Source: Bacillota bacterium
GTDB taxonomy: Bacteria; Bacillota; Clostridia; Lachnospirales; Lachnospiraceae
Direction: 5' to 3'
NCBI GenBank assembly: GCA_023416695.1
Contig: JAEZGY010000103.1
Coordinates: forward strand, 47,507 to 111,506
DNA length: 64,000 bases
In this document: positions 18,241 through 30,100 of the stretch, piece after piece
How positions within the stretch are numbered: the stretch's first letter is position 1
How the letters are laid out: every line of letters starts with the position of its first letter
Translations under genes and position numbers: made by a program
The notes under the pieces: generated by a model
What the model saw: only the letters and a program-made list of their open reading frames with translations
Databases searched by the model: none
What the model was told of the DNA's origin: nothing

Positions 18241-18754
18241 TGGTGTGGCAAGAAAAAATGATTTTAAAGGTGTGTATGATTGTAATGTATATCTTATAAA
18301 GAACATTGCAAATAGTTTATTCGGTTGAGGAGAATGTGGAGGAACTGTTGGTGAATATGGCAGCATGGGAAGTGTTTGGTAAGCTTAGAGGAAAGAAGCT
18401 ACCGAAGATGAAGGAACTGTGCGGGAGGAATATGGGAGAATTAGGACTGAGAAGAGGGAGAGGTATGTGGAGTACAGGAAGATTAGGGCGGAGAGGAAGG
18501 AGATTGGGATTATGAAGGGGAATGTGGATATGGTATTATGAAACGTGAAAATGGAGAAAAAGGGGAGAGTTGAAAGAAATAACTAATAGTTTTACGTTCG
18601 AATATGAGGGTATATATGATGATATTTAATGATGAAATATACTAAAATTTAGAAATAATATGTAGAAGAGGTATTTTGTGGTAAAATAATTTGTATATAC
18701 CTGTATCACTTTTATGAGGTGGTAAATAATTATATCTGAAAGCGGTGATTATTT
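18241..18754. other. Gap without a convincing gene
   Basis: Bases 18305-18560 are strongly purine-rich (long runs of GGA, GAG, AAG) and give one 69-residue frame that is Arg/Gly-rich and unlike a real protein. The stretch 18580-18750 is A/T-rich and probably carries the promoter of the helicase gene, but no clear -35/-10 pair was seen. Confidence 0.5.
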
Positions 18755-21700
18755 GTGTCAGTAGATTATAAACTATATAATGAGTTAGTAAGGCTTAGAG
18801 AAACTTTAAAAGAGCAAGGTAGACGAACTACTGGAAGAGCACCATTAGTTTGTCATGATGATGCTCTTTATGCAATAGCAAAAATGTGTCCAAAAAAAAT
18901 GTCTGATTTGGAAAGTATACCTGGTATCGGTAGGGCATTTATTGATAATTATGGAAAAAACTTTGTTGAAGTAATAAATATGCATTATATATCCTCTAAT
19001 GAGAAAACTGTTAATATATCAAATAATGCAAGCCAAATACTTAAAGAATTAGAGAAGAAGCTTGTAAGTATAAATCGTAGGAACCGTCTTCTTTATATGC
19101 CTAAGCTTGTTAATAAATATTCATATGATCTAGTATCAGATGACAAAACCAAACTCTTAAGTGTTTTGTTTACACCGGGAAAGACAATTACTATTTGTGA
19201 TTTGGCAGATAACGATCCGTTAATGGGGAAGAAATATAAATGTATAGTAACACTTTTAAGGGAGGTTAATAAGGATTTAAGAGATCGTGGTCAAAATGAT
19301 TTGTATGTTGGTTATCCTTTTGTTATGGGAAGAGTACCAGGGGAAAACTTTGATATCAGGTGTCCGTTAGCATTATTTCCAGTGTCAGTAGACAGAACAC
19401 CTACTACTATCACTTTAAGGCTAGATGATTCACGGGACGTTATATATAATAATACTTTAATGCTTGCATATTTTAAGTTTAACAATATTAAGAAGCCGTT
19501 ACCATTAAATGTGATTGAAGATTTAAATCAGCAGAGTTTTTTACCTAACCTACTGAAGTATTATAAAGATAATGATATGAACATAGGTTTTAAGGGAAAT
19601 GGGTTATCAAAGTTTAAGGAGTATATAAGTGGCGAGTTTCCTAAATTTAGTGAAGGAGAAATGTACTTAGTTCAGAATATAGTATTAGGTAAGTTTCCAG
19701 TTTGTTCAAGTGCTATTCAGAAGGATTTTGATGAGATACTTATAAACGGAGAGATAAATTCCCTCATGAATGAATTGCTACTTGAGGTTAATTCTTGGGA
19801 TTATGAATCAGATTTATATTACGGGGAGGGAGAAGAAAAGGATAAGAATCAGGAATTTGAGATTACTGAGAAGAATCTTATCTATATTCATGATTTGGAT
19901 AGTTCACAAGAAAATGTTTTAGCGGCTATAAATAACATGGATAAGCTTGTTATTCAGGGGCCTCCGGGGACAGGTAAGTCACAAACAATTACGAGTTTGA
20001 TTGCTAAATGTATTAATGAGGAAAAGACGGTATTAATGGTTTCTGAGAAAAAAACAGCCCTTGATGTAGTTTATTCTCGCCTAGGAAATCTGTCGAAGTA
20101 TGCTCTTTTAATTGATGATGTTGGTAACAAGGAATTGTTTTATCAGCAGTTATCAAGGATGTTCTATTTGGGTAGCAAATTGTATGAAGATGTGGTAGAT
20201 GTAGACTTATTAGCGGAAAGCATTGATGAAAAGATAAGAGTGTTGGAAAGAATAGCTGAGCGACTCTACAGAGTAAATGATTTTGGAATAGAACCCTATA
20301 AACTTTATACAAAAACTCAAAAAATGGATTTAAGTAATCCAGAGAGTCTAAATAAAATTCATAAGATACATGAAATACTTGGAAATGAAATTAAGGAAAT
20401 AAAATACGATGCATTAACTGCGATATATAATAGGTTTTCAAATGCAGAATTATTAGGTCAGCTTGAGCTTTTCTGTAGGCTTATGGAACAGTATCCTTGG
20501 TTGTCGTATACTAAAAGAAATATGAGCAGCTTAGACATTATGGGTTTGAAGGATACTTTTAATGAATATAATACAATTTATACTGATTTTATGGATAAAA
20601 ATGTAATTGCACGTCTTTTAACCAAGAGGAAATTAAAGAGAGCTGCTGGTATTTTCATAGATAAATATTGTGCTGAATCAAGAGTTTCAATGATAAGTCA
20701 ACTTATGAAAAATCCAGAGCACATTCGTATAGGTTTTGAACAGTACCTTGCATATGATAGTATTTATCCAATATATGATCGGCTAAGTTCTCAAGAGAGG
20801 TCTTATATTAATGCTATGTTTAAGGTGAGCAATTTGTATAATACACTTATAGAAGCTAATAATGCATTTTATAATGGGATTTTGTATGAGAACATTGTTG
20901 AATTTGAAGCAAAGAACAAAGAGGTATTAGCTACTATTGATCATTATTCAAATATCATTAGAGAACTTAGTGCGACAATAGAAAAGAAGAAAAAGCTTAC
21001 TAGAGTTCGTTTAAAGGTTATATTAAGCCATAGTATGGGTAATATTACTCTTGCAAAGCGTAACGGTGATATTCAACGTGCTATTGAAAGTAAGCGTAAG
21101 TGGAGTGTAAACAAATTTATTTCAAAATTTAGTTTTGAGCTTTTTAAAGGAATAAAGGTATGGCTCCTTACACCTGAAGTTGTTTCAGAGATTATACCTT
21201 TGGAGAAGGGAATGTTTGATTTGGTTATTTTTGATGAAGCTTCCCAAATGTATATTGAAAAAGGTCTTCCTACAATTTATAGAGCAAAGAAAGTTATAAT
21301 AGCGGGGGACCATAAGCAACTTAGACCATCCAGTTTGGGTTCAGGTCGAATGGAAATAAATGATGATGATATTCAAGATAGTGAAGAGGATAATGCAGCA
21401 CTTGAAGAGGAAAGCTTACTTGATCTAGCAAGATTTAAATATAGAAATATAATGCTTAATTTCCATTATAGATCGGCATATGAGGAATTAATAGCATTTT
21501 CTAATTATGCCTTTTACAAGGGTAGGTTATATGTTTCACCCAATATAGATAAGCCAAAGAAACCACCTATAGAGTTTCACAAGATACGAGAAGCAAAATG
21601 GCAAAATCGTTCAAATATGAAAGAAGCCAAATATGTAGTTGCTAAGCTAAAGGATATATTTAGAGAGCGTAATAATGAAGACACAATAGGAATCATTACA

Positions 21701-22513
21701 TTTAACAGTAGTCAACGCGACCTAATTCTTGATTAGATTGATGAGCAATGTACGTTGGATTCTGAATTTGCATCGTCTATTCGAGCAGAACTGAAGAGAG
21801 AGAAAGATGGTGAGGATATTGGATTGTTTATTAAGAACATTGAAAGTGTACAGGGTGATGAACGGGACATTATTATTTTCTCTATTGGCTATGCAAAAAA
21901 TGAGGATGGAAGACTAATTCGTAATTTTGGTTGGTTAAATCAACGTGGAGGAGAAAACCGTTTAAATGTTGCTATTAGTAGAGCAAAGAAAAAGATTCAT
22001 ATTGTTGCATCATTTAATCCAGAAGAATTACAAGTTGAAGATGCAAAAAATGATGGACCTAGATTTTTAAAGAAGTACTTACAGTATACAAAAGCAATTA
22101 GTGAAGGCGACAATGAAACTGTACAACAGATATTATTATCCTTTGGTGATGATAGTAATATGGATGAGAATGTACGATTTGATAGTGAGTTTGAAGCACA
22201 AGTGTATGATGCACTGGACGCAATACTTGCAGACAGAGGATATAAGGTAGATACCCAAGTTGGTATTGGTGGTTACAGTATAGATCTTGCCATTAAAAAA
22301 GACGGAAAGTATTTACTTGGAATTGAATGTGACGGACGAATGTATCACAGTTCAAAGTCTGCAAGAGAAAGAGATTATCATAGACAGAAATATCTTGAAT
22401 CTCGTGGGTGGAGGATACATCGTATCTGGAGCTCGAATTGGTGGAAGAATCCCCAAAACGAAATTATAAAAATTTGCAATATAGTAGAATCATTGGATGA
22501 TGATATTAAGTGA
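18755..22513 (+). pseudogene. HRDC/DUF4011-like SF1 helicase with Vsr-like nuclease, interrupted by an amber codon
   Basis: The frame codes for 1252 residues but codon 994 is TAG (21734-21736); the same frame goes straight on to 22513. The neighbouring codons read LILD-stop-IDEQC, consistent with CAG changed to TAG. Domains in order: HRDC-like DNA-binding domain (~25-75, SDLESIPGIGRAFI), SF1 helicase with Walker A GPPGTGKSQ (~402) and Walker B VIFDEASQM (~825), motif GDHKQLRPSS, the UvrD-like C-terminal motif NVAISRAKK after the stop, and a Vsr/DUF559-type nuclease (~1141-1235: YSIDLAI, GIECDGRMYHSS, RIWSSNWW). Large helicase-nucleases like this occur in defence islands. The amber removes helicase motifs V/VI and the nuclease, so the gene is probably inactive unless suppressed; a sequencing error is possible. 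Confidence 0.8.
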
Positions 22514-22776
22514 TTAGTAACAATATATCTGTCAAAAATATAAGGGGTTTTTGGGGAGGCTACTGTAGCAACATGAGTATTAATGCTAATGTAGATTCTA
22601 AAGACAATCGAAAAGAACACGTAGCCTCCATACGAACTAATGTAAAGAAACAGAAAGAGGATATGAAGGCTGGGATTTGTCCGAAATGTGGAGGGGCCTT
22701 AAGAGAGCGTAACGGAAAGTATGGGAAGTTTACGGGATGTAGAAATTATCCGAAGTGTAGATTTATAGTAAAATAA
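22510..22776 (+). pseudogene. Internally deleted NERD protein remnant with topoisomerase-type zinc finger
   Basis: The last ~40 residues are a four-Cys topoisomerase zinc finger: GICPKCGGALRERNGKYG then FTGCRNYPKCRF. Such fingers sit at the C-terminus of NERD proteins. The beginning, DNA at 22541, reads AAGGGGTTTTTGGGGAGGCT, which matches the NERD start at 5486 (KGFFGEA) apart from one missing T and later changes. So this looks like a NERD gene whose nuclease middle has been deleted and whose N-terminal part is out of frame. The short protein could still be made, but a function is unlikely. Confidence 0.55.
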
Positions 22777-22889
22777 GGATACGAGATTTCCTATTTTGTT
22801 TTTGAAGCAACATAGTGTATTATTATAGTATATATAAATACATAAGTAGAGTAAATCCAACAACTAAGAAAGACAGAGTAGGAATAATT

Positions 22890-23474
22890 ATGTCAAATAC
22901 AATTGATTATTATAATGCAAATGCTACTGGGTTTATGCAAGGAACAGCTAAGGTGGATATTTCCCTTATACATTCGGAGTTCCTAAGATGTATACCAAAG
23001 AATGGAGCCATTCTAGACTTTGGATGTGGATCTGGAAGAGATACAAAAGCATTTCTAGAGCTGGGCTATGAGGTGGATGCAATAGACGGGTCAGAAGAAT
23101 TGTGTAAATTGGCAAGCAAACATACGGGAATCAATGTGAGGCACATGCTGTTTCAAGAGCTTAATGAAATCGAGAAGTATGATGGAATATGGGCCTGTGC
23201 ATCAGTTCTTCATTTGGACAGAGTGCAGCTACATACTGTACTTAACAAGATGTGTGATGCCCTTAAGAAAAATGGAATTATCTATGTATCCTTTAAATAT
23301 GGCATGTTTGAAGGAGAACGAAACGGAAGATATTTCACTGATTTCACGGAGGATACATTTACTAGTTTCCTAGCAGGAATCCATACTTTAAAGCTTGAAA
23401 AACAATGGATTACTAATGATGCAAGACCAGATCGAGGTGAGGAGAAGTGGCTGAATATAATTCTACGAAAATAG
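22890..23474 (+). CDS. Class I SAM-dependent methyltransferase
   Basis: A 194-residue protein from ATG 22890 (AGTAGGAAT upstream), where the family's usual start (NTIDYYNANATGF) lies. Motif I is ILDFGCGSGRDTKAF, followed by the acidic loop VDAIDGSEE and a post-motif WACASVLHL. It resembles the small TehB/UbiE-like methyltransferases often found directly before an HNH gene. The DNA-methyltransferase motif NPPY/DPPY is absent, so DNA is not the obvious substrate. The HNH gene starts with GTG 28 bases inside its end, so both are translated from one message. The pair may form a small defence unit (inference). Confidence 0.85.
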   Translation: MSNTIDYYNANATGFMQGTAKVDISLIHSEFLRCIPKNGAILDFGCGSGRDTKAFLELGYEVDAIDGSEELCKLASKHTGINVRHMLFQELNEIEKYDGIWACASVLHLDRVQLHTVLNKMCDALKKNGIIYVSFKYGMFEGERNGRYFTDFTEDTFTSFLAGIHTLKLEKQWITNDARPDRGEEKWLNIILRK

Positions 23475-24625
23475 AATATTCATTAGCATTTAATGAAAAA
23501 TATCATAATCAGTTGGACTTAGAGGGATTTTCCTTAATGATGAAGGATCCCTCCTATTGTTATAAATTTTATTGGTTAGAGGCAATTGTAAAGCTAATCT
23601 CAGGGAATAAAACAGAAGCCACATATGATGAGATCATTAACGAAATGATTGTCAACGCCTGGTACCCAGTACTGGAGTATCATGTGCATCTAAGTGGTAT
23701 CTTTGGAGATGGAATCATAAAGGATAATCTCGAAAAGGCAGTTATTAAGTTGCATAGCTTATCGGGGCTACCAAATAACGCATCTGAAGTAGAAATAAAG
23801 AATCAAATTGCCGTTTTTGATAAAGACCTTCATGTAGAGAAAATGGAATTAACCAAGAATGTTCCCTATAAGGCTTTGTCAGGTTTTGCAAATAAAGGCG
23901 AAGAGAAGATTAGTCTTGATAGCAGTGCGGGAAGAATGATGGCGTATTATAACCGCCTCAATCAGACCTCTATACTACTTCCCTACACCTATGGAGCAGA
24001 AAATGGCTTAAATCGTAAATTAATATTTGCATCACCATGGATGCAGATGATTCAAGACCATACAGTCACAATCTTAGGATGGATACAACACGAAAAAGTC
24101 AAATGGCTACAAAATAATAATCCAGAGGTTCCAGGTTTGGTTTATAAACTATCACCAAATGAAGGTAAAGCTAGAAAATTAGATAATGTGCATAAGTTAT
24201 GGGATGGCATTCTTGAACTTACGAGAGTACTGGACGTATTCAAGGATGAACCCATTGAGAAGGGGACTTACGATGTGGATCATTTTATTCCATGGTCTTT
24301 TGTTATGAATGACGAGCTGTGGAATCTGATGCCTATGGACTCTTCCCTGAATTCCACAAAGAATAGCAGACTTCCAAAATGGGAACCATTTTTTAGAAAG
24401 TTTGCGAAAAACCAATTTGTCATGTATCAAATGATACATGATGAGCACAAGGGGCAAATAAGAAGATTATATGATAATTGCTATAGAGATAACCTACACT
24501 CTATCTGGGCCAACCAAGAGCTATATAGAAAAGGGAATACAGAAGCAGAGTTTTACGCTATTTTAGAAAAGAATATGCAGCCAGTGTATGATTCCGCAAG
24601 AAGACAAGGATATCAGATTTGGTAG
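23447..24625 (+). CDS. HNH endonuclease domain protein
   Basis: A 392-residue protein starting with GTG at 23447, with GAGGTGAGGAG upstream inside the methyltransferase gene. The C-terminal third has an HNH nuclease motif, TYDVDHFIPWSF, followed by LWNLMPMDSSLNSTKNSRLP, which supplies the Asn and His-type ligands. The N-terminal ~270 residues are helical and likely recognise the target. Similar proteins lie beside SAM methyltransferases or PLD-DUF3427 helicases in defence islands. Complete by length. Target is unknown. Confidence 0.8.
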   Translation: MAEYNSTKIEYSLAFNEKYHNQLDLEGFSLMMKDPSYCYKFYWLEAIVKLISGNKTEATYDEIINEMIVNAWYPVLEYHVHLSGIFGDGIIKDNLEKAVIKLHSLSGLPNNASEVEIKNQIAVFDKDLHVEKMELTKNVPYKALSGFANKGEEKISLDSSAGRMMAYYNRLNQTSILLPYTYGAENGLNRKLIFASPWMQMIQDHTVTILGWIQHEKVKWLQNNNPEVPGLVYKLSPNEGKARKLDNVHKLWDGILELTRVLDVFKDEPIEKGTYDVDHFIPWSFVMNDELWNLMPMDSSLNSTKNSRLPKWEPFFRKFAKNQFVMYQMIHDEHKGQIRRLYDNCYRDNLHSIWANQELYRKGNTEAEFYAILEKNMQPVYDSARRQGYQIW

Positions 24626-25061
24626 AGAGGGGATTGGTATTCCAGAGAAGTCTTTTAAGTTGTAAAGAATTCTTATTGGAAATATTGTTGAAGTACTGAT
24701 TGCCCCTCCATATGGAATTACGCTTTATTAGCAGAATGAAAAGATGCATGATGGTGAAGTGAATGGAAGGAAAGATCATATTAAGAGAACGAAGAAAAAT
24801 ATCCTATAGTAATTCGAGAAGAACCAGAATATATACTCGTAGAGTAATTGGATATGCAGAGTGGGACAATTCGAGAAATCTATAATGCACTGGGTAAATT
24901 AGCATGGCAATACCGGAGATATGTTCCTAGTATGAATCATCATACATATTGTTCTGGAGGAGTAGTAAAGTGTCATATAAAGAGAATTCATCCACGTTGG
25001 ATATTTAGAATACTTTTGTAAAGAATATGACAATCTAGAAGGATTGTAAAGGAGGTGCAAA
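24626..25061 (+). other. 436-base gap with possible decayed coding sequence
   Basis: From about 24795 one frame reads KYPIVIREEPEYILVE, stop, LDMQSGTIREIYNALG and then WQYRRYVPSM, which looks like degraded coding DNA, but no family is recognised and no start is present. The last bases carry AAAGGAGGTG, the ribosome site of jetA. Confidence 0.35.
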
Positions 25062-26486
25062 ATGATTTTATTTGATAATTCAGAGTATGATAAGTTTTTT
25101 AATCCACTTTGTTGTAAAAATAAAAGAATATATTATGAGTGCATTTTGCAGCTCATTGATAAGTCAAACATGGTTCCAATTCTTTATGAGACAGATGCTA
25201 GAGATACACTAATTTTGTATTTACGTAACTGCACCTATGCAGTTGAGGATGAGGATAACAGTGGAAATGTAGATGAGAATATTAGTTGTAAGAAATCTGA
25301 ATCTGAAAATTCTAATGCGATACTTAGATATTTTAGGCATTGTGGGTGGATATCAGAACGTGAAATTGGTAGAAATGGAGATAATATTGCTTCTGTTATG
25401 CCATATTGCCGGAAGATGATAGATTCGATAGAGCGTATTTTTAATCGAGATAACAGTGCAGCTCTTACAAATCACATCTTTTCAATCTATGATATATTAC
25501 ATACGGCTTTTATAGCTGACCACGGAAGGACTCATAGACCATATTCTAATATTCTTGTTCCTGTAGTAGATAACGTGTCGGACCTCAAAAATGAACTTAT
25601 TGTTTTGAAAGACAGTATCAGGTCTATTATGCGAATAATCATTAAAATGACAGAGACGAATGCATTAGGACAGTTTTTGATTAAAGATGAAATGATGGAA
25701 AATTTCTTTAATGATTATTTCTTTATAAAAAAAGATGGATTGATACCAGGTTATATTGAAGAAATTGAGAAGATGCTAAGACGTATAGCCAAAACTGATG
25801 TATATGAAAATATGATTAAAGAATATCAAAGCCTTTATAATGTGGATGAAATAAAAGCGAAAGAAATCGTGGAAGGACAATTCGCGGAGATAAAGAGCTT
25901 TATCAGTTATGATTATATAAAAGAAATGGATTTCATAGACAAGAAAATTAATAATTACTATAGTTTGTATTCTACGAGAATACTTATGGTTCTGAGCAAT
26001 AATGTCAATATGCAGACTTATTTAAATGATTTATTGATGAAAATAAAAGATTTCGATGATGAAGACAAAAATGTGATTCTTCAGTCAATATCTAGGTGTT
26101 TTGCTTTACAATCTTACAAATACGTTGGACGTAAATCAATTGAACGAAGAAAAAAACGTAAACCAAATACTAAAAGTGGTGCAATCATTACCAGCACATT
26201 AACGGATGAGGAAAAAGCACGACTTACAAAGGAGCTTTTATATGAATATCCTGATCGTTATGGCGTTAAGCAAGCATCTTCCTATTTTAACAAGTATCTT
26301 GAATTAAAAGAGAGTTTTACTCCAGATAAAACCACAATAAAGACAAGGGATGATGCCATGATGGTAGCTGCAAGTATTATTTATTCAGGAACCGGAGAAT
26401 TTCCATATGAAGTAGAATTTTTAGATGGCACTATAGATACCGAGGTTGCAACCATTAGTAATATTCGAATTAAGAGGAAGAGATAA
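25062..26486 (+). CDS. jetA: Wadjet subunit JetA (DUF5716 type)
   Basis: A 474-residue protein that is the first gene of a complete Wadjet operon. Wadjet protects against plasmids: an SMC-like motor (JetABC) extrudes DNA loops and JetD cuts when the whole circle has been reeled in. JetA is the kleisin-like (MksF-related) subunit. The opening FDNSEYDKFFNPLCCKNKR fits the DUF5716/JetA family; the rest is helical with a basic C-terminal segment (SIERRKKRKP). It has an ideal ribosome site (AAAGGAGG). The stop is followed at once by the jetB ATG (TAAATG). The DUF5716-type JetA points to one of the non-type-I Wadjet groups; I believe type III but have not verified it. Confidence 0.85.
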   Translation: MILFDNSEYDKFFNPLCCKNKRIYYECILQLIDKSNMVPILYETDARDTLILYLRNCTYAVEDEDNSGNVDENISCKKSESENSNAILRYFRHCGWISEREIGRNGDNIASVMPYCRKMIDSIERIFNRDNSAALTNHIFSIYDILHTAFIADHGRTHRPYSNILVPVVDNVSDLKNELIVLKDSIRSIMRIIIKMTETNALGQFLIKDEMMENFFNDYFFIKKDGLIPGYIEEIEKMLRRIAKTDVYENMIKEYQSLYNVDEIKAKEIVEGQFAEIKSFISYDYIKEMDFIDKKINNYYSLYSTRILMVLSNNVNMQTYLNDLLMKIKDFDDEDKNVILQSISRCFALQSYKYVGRKSIERRKKRKPNTKSGAIITSTLTDEEKARLTKELLYEYPDRYGVKQASSYFNKYLELKESFTPDKTTIKTRDDAMMVAASIIYSGTGEFPYEVEFLDGTIDTEVATISNIRIKRKR

Positions 26487-27125
26487 ATGAGTGATATAAT
26501 ACTAAGTATTTCAATAAAAGAAGAAAACAGCATATGGTTCAAACGTTGCATCCGAAAGTTGTTGGATTCAACATTTATTGTTGGGGATAAGGATGAAAAA
26601 TTATATGCATTTATATCAAGAGAGTCAAATAGGCAGAATTTATCAGACTATCTTCGTATGATTGGTTTTGATGTATTGGTAGATACCAATGTGAGAATTG
26701 CTATGCTAAAAGCCCATGAATCCGATGAAGAGGCAGTAGGATTAAAACGAGCAAATGTTAGAACATTTACGACTGAACAGTATCATATTCTTTTGGTGCT
26801 ATGGGATATATATCTTGAAAATCTAGGTTACAATGATGAAAATGTTGTAATGAAAGGAGATTTGGTTGACAAGCTCAAGGCCTATGAGGTGGATGCAAAT
26901 AAAACAACACTATCAGGTGCGTTGAGTGTGTTCAAGAAATATGATCTAATAGATTTTGATTCAAAAGACGATTCGGAGGATGCAATTATTACACTTTACC
27001 CATCATTACAGTTTGGATGGGATGTAGAACAATTTAAGACTGTAACGGCAGAGTATATGAAGAATGATCAGGTAGATGAACTGATAGACGACAACGAGAT
27101 GGAAGAAGAGGAGGACGAAGAATGA
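26487..27125 (+). CDS. jetB: Wadjet subunit JetB (MksE-like, DUF4194)
   Basis: A 212-residue protein with no gap after jetA. JetB is the KITE/MksE-like winged-helix subunit that binds the kleisin. Visible: a central winged-helix-like region (FTTEQYHILLVLWDIYLE, then TTLSGALSVFKKYDLIDF) and an extremely acidic tail (EMEEEEDEE). Length is normal. Its stop codon overlaps the jetC start (ATGA), so translation is coupled. Identity rests on motif style and on its position between JetA and JetC. Confidence 0.8.
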   Translation: MSDIILSISIKEENSIWFKRCIRKLLDSTFIVGDKDEKLYAFISRESNRQNLSDYLRMIGFDVLVDTNVRIAMLKAHESDEEAVGLKRANVRTFTTEQYHILLVLWDIYLENLGYNDENVVMKGDLVDKLKAYEVDANKTTLSGALSVFKKYDLIDFDSKDDSEDAIITLYPSLQFGWDVEQFKTVTAEYMKNDQVDELIDDNEMEEEEDEE

Positions 27126-30100
27126 TCCAATTGAAACAAATCCGGTTGATTAACTGGTATGGATTTAGCCACATGACTGTTCCAGCAGGTCTCTTTACCC
27201 TGATTGCTGGTAAGAATGGTAATGGTAAGTCAGTCTTTCTTGATGCAATAAAATATGCACTTTATGGTGATACTGTTTTCAATAAATCCACAGAAAACAA
27301 AGGTAGTAGAACGGTTCCTTCTTATACTAGAGGGCTTTTAGATGCTACGGCTGGTACGTTCATGAGGCCGGCAGATAAGATGCCAAATGTCTATACACAC
27401 ATTGTGCTTGAAATGGAAGAGGTAGATCTAGAAAGAAGTTTTATACTTGGAACGACTATTGATACGGATTCAGGCAATGGTTTTCAGACTCGTAGATATG
27501 TAATTGAAAATAAAACATTGGATGAGATAGCACATACCTATACCGAGAATGGGATGTTACTTGCTTATAGTGCGGCTGAATTGCAGAAGACATATAATCT
27601 TAAAATGATGGATGTTAAAGAAGGACTATCCAAGTTTATGCAAAGGACAGGCTTGCGATTTAATGAACAACAGTTAACCGCATTTAGAAGGAAGCTTAGG
27701 AGCATTATGTCTTATGATCCGAATGCCAAGATAGATCAATTTATACGAGAAAGTGTCTTAGAGGAAAAGAAGGTAGACTTTTCTAAATTAGTAGAGGCCA
27801 AGAATAATATAGACTCATTAACAGCGAATTTTCAAATTATTGATGAAGAAATCAAAGAGCTAGAAGGGATAATTGAATTATTTGATGAACTTCAAAGAGC
27901 TAGAAATGTGATTTTAGCGGATGATATAAAGATAGCCTATAACCGATTTCTAGAATGTAGAAATCAGATAGAAGAAGCGACACGCAATATGGAAGTTGCA
28001 ACAAGACAGATTGCTGAGGATGAGAAAAAATTAGAAGTGATTGCTTCGCGAGAAAAAGAGACCAGATCGGCATATAATTCTGCAAAAGATAACTTAAATG
28101 CAATGGATTGTGCAAAGGCAATTGTTGAGGCAGAGGATGCTTTACAAAAATCACTTAAGATAAAGGCAAGGTGTAAGCAAGAGAAGGAGGATCTTTGTAA
28201 TTTTCAGACAAAGGTTAGTGAACTTGTTGCGTGGTTTGAAACCGAACAGTACAAGGTGCATGAACAGCATGTTTTATCTTCACTTACCCTTGATATTGTT
28301 AGTAAAATTCAAAAGGAAAGTAGCGTAGAAGCTTTCTTGGCTGAAATTAAAAAATATAGAGATGGTATTCTAGGAACGATTATACGTATCAAAGATTTAA
28401 CCCATAATAACGAACGGGAACAAATAAAGTGTCAACAAATTATTGATGATTGCCAAGCAAAGAAGACCACGTTTTCAGATATCCCTGATTATGTTGCATT
28501 GAAGAATGAGATTACTCGTGAGTTTGAAAAAAGAGGGATTCATTCAGAAGTATGCTTTGCCTGTGAATATGTCCTTGGTCTGAAGGATGAGACGTGGAGA
28601 GATACAATTGAGGGATATCTCGGAAGACGTAGATATACCATTCTTGTTGAGCCCGAGTATTATGATATTGCTGATGATGTACTTAATACATCAAAACATA
28701 AATATGCTCATTTGTTTAATACGAAACTTTTGATGAAGAAGGAAATAAATCCAGAAGAAGATTCGGTTGTTCAGTTCCTTGAAGTTAAAAACCCTGTTGC
28801 AAAGAAATATTTTGATTATCAGCTTGGCAGATTTCATGCAACTACAAAGGAAGAAGTAAGAAATTATGAAAATGCTATGTCAAAAGAAGGAAGAGTATCT
28901 GTTGCAATGGATAGCTATTACCTTCAATTTGACAAAATAAAATTTTATTGCCTTGGACAGGAGACCATAGAATTAAATAAGAAAAAAGCTATTAAAAAGC
29001 TTGAAGGACTAAAACAAGAATATATTGTATATCAAGAACAATTACAGCATGAAACTTCAAAGCAATCCTATTTAGATACAGAAGTGAAGTTCTTTGGTGA
29101 CTACAATTATGATGCATGCAAAGAATATGAGGATGCGTTGCATGATTGCGCCCAAAAGGAGGCAGAGCTAACATCACTTAAGGAAGCCCAGAAGAATAAC
29201 ATGGAATATATGCAGCTTGCTACAAGAGTGTCTGAACTTGAGGATGAACTAGATGCCATTGAACATGAACGTGAAGATGTTCGTGATGATAAGTCTAAGA
29301 TGTCTACATTGTTTGAATTGAATAAAGATAAGTATACTTCTTCCAATGAGAATATCGAAATTATTAGCAGTAAATTAAAGCAATACGAGATTACGAACAG
29401 TATCGTCTATAAGAAGGCTGTAGAAGATTTTGAGAGATATAATAGTAATGGTAAAATTAGAGTGGGTGGAATATTAAAGGATCGACCTCGATCAGAGCGA
29501 GCTTTAAAAGAAGCGGAAATGAAGTTAAGAGAAGGACAGGCTGCTTATAATGCAAAAAGGCCTGGAGAAAATCAATTACCAATGAGTGAAGACTCTCTAG
29601 CTGAATACCAAAGCAGGAAAACTAGAATATGGATGGATGATAGACAGGAAATTCAAGCAAAATTAAAAGATCAGACAAGACATTACGAGGAAATATTCAA
29701 AAATGAGTTTGTTCTTACAGTACTAAAATCCTGTGAAGCTGCCAGAAATGATTTGAAATTAATGAATGCTGAGTTGGCAATTTTAGATTTTAAATCAACA
29801 TATGAGTTTGATGTAAAATATGTGAAAGATGGATCTGATTATGAGAAGATACTTGAGTATGCGAAATACTTAAAAGAACGAGAAGATTTAGGGACTGTTA
29901 CTGGTCAGATGACGTTGAATACATTGACTTACTATTCTGATAATAAAGGTGAAGAACTTGATAAGGATATAAAGAAGATAATTAATCGTATAGTTGAAAG
30001 CAATGATAAGGAACAGATTGAGCATTATGCTGATTACCGAAATTATATGACGTATGAGATTTTACTTACAAATGATGTGCTAACCAAGGCAAAATTGTCT

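Noticed and set aside
18306..18515. Arg/Gly-rich 69-codon ORF in a purine-rich stretch
   Set aside because: Composition reflects GGA/GAG/AAG-rich DNA; no ribosome site and no protein-like pattern.
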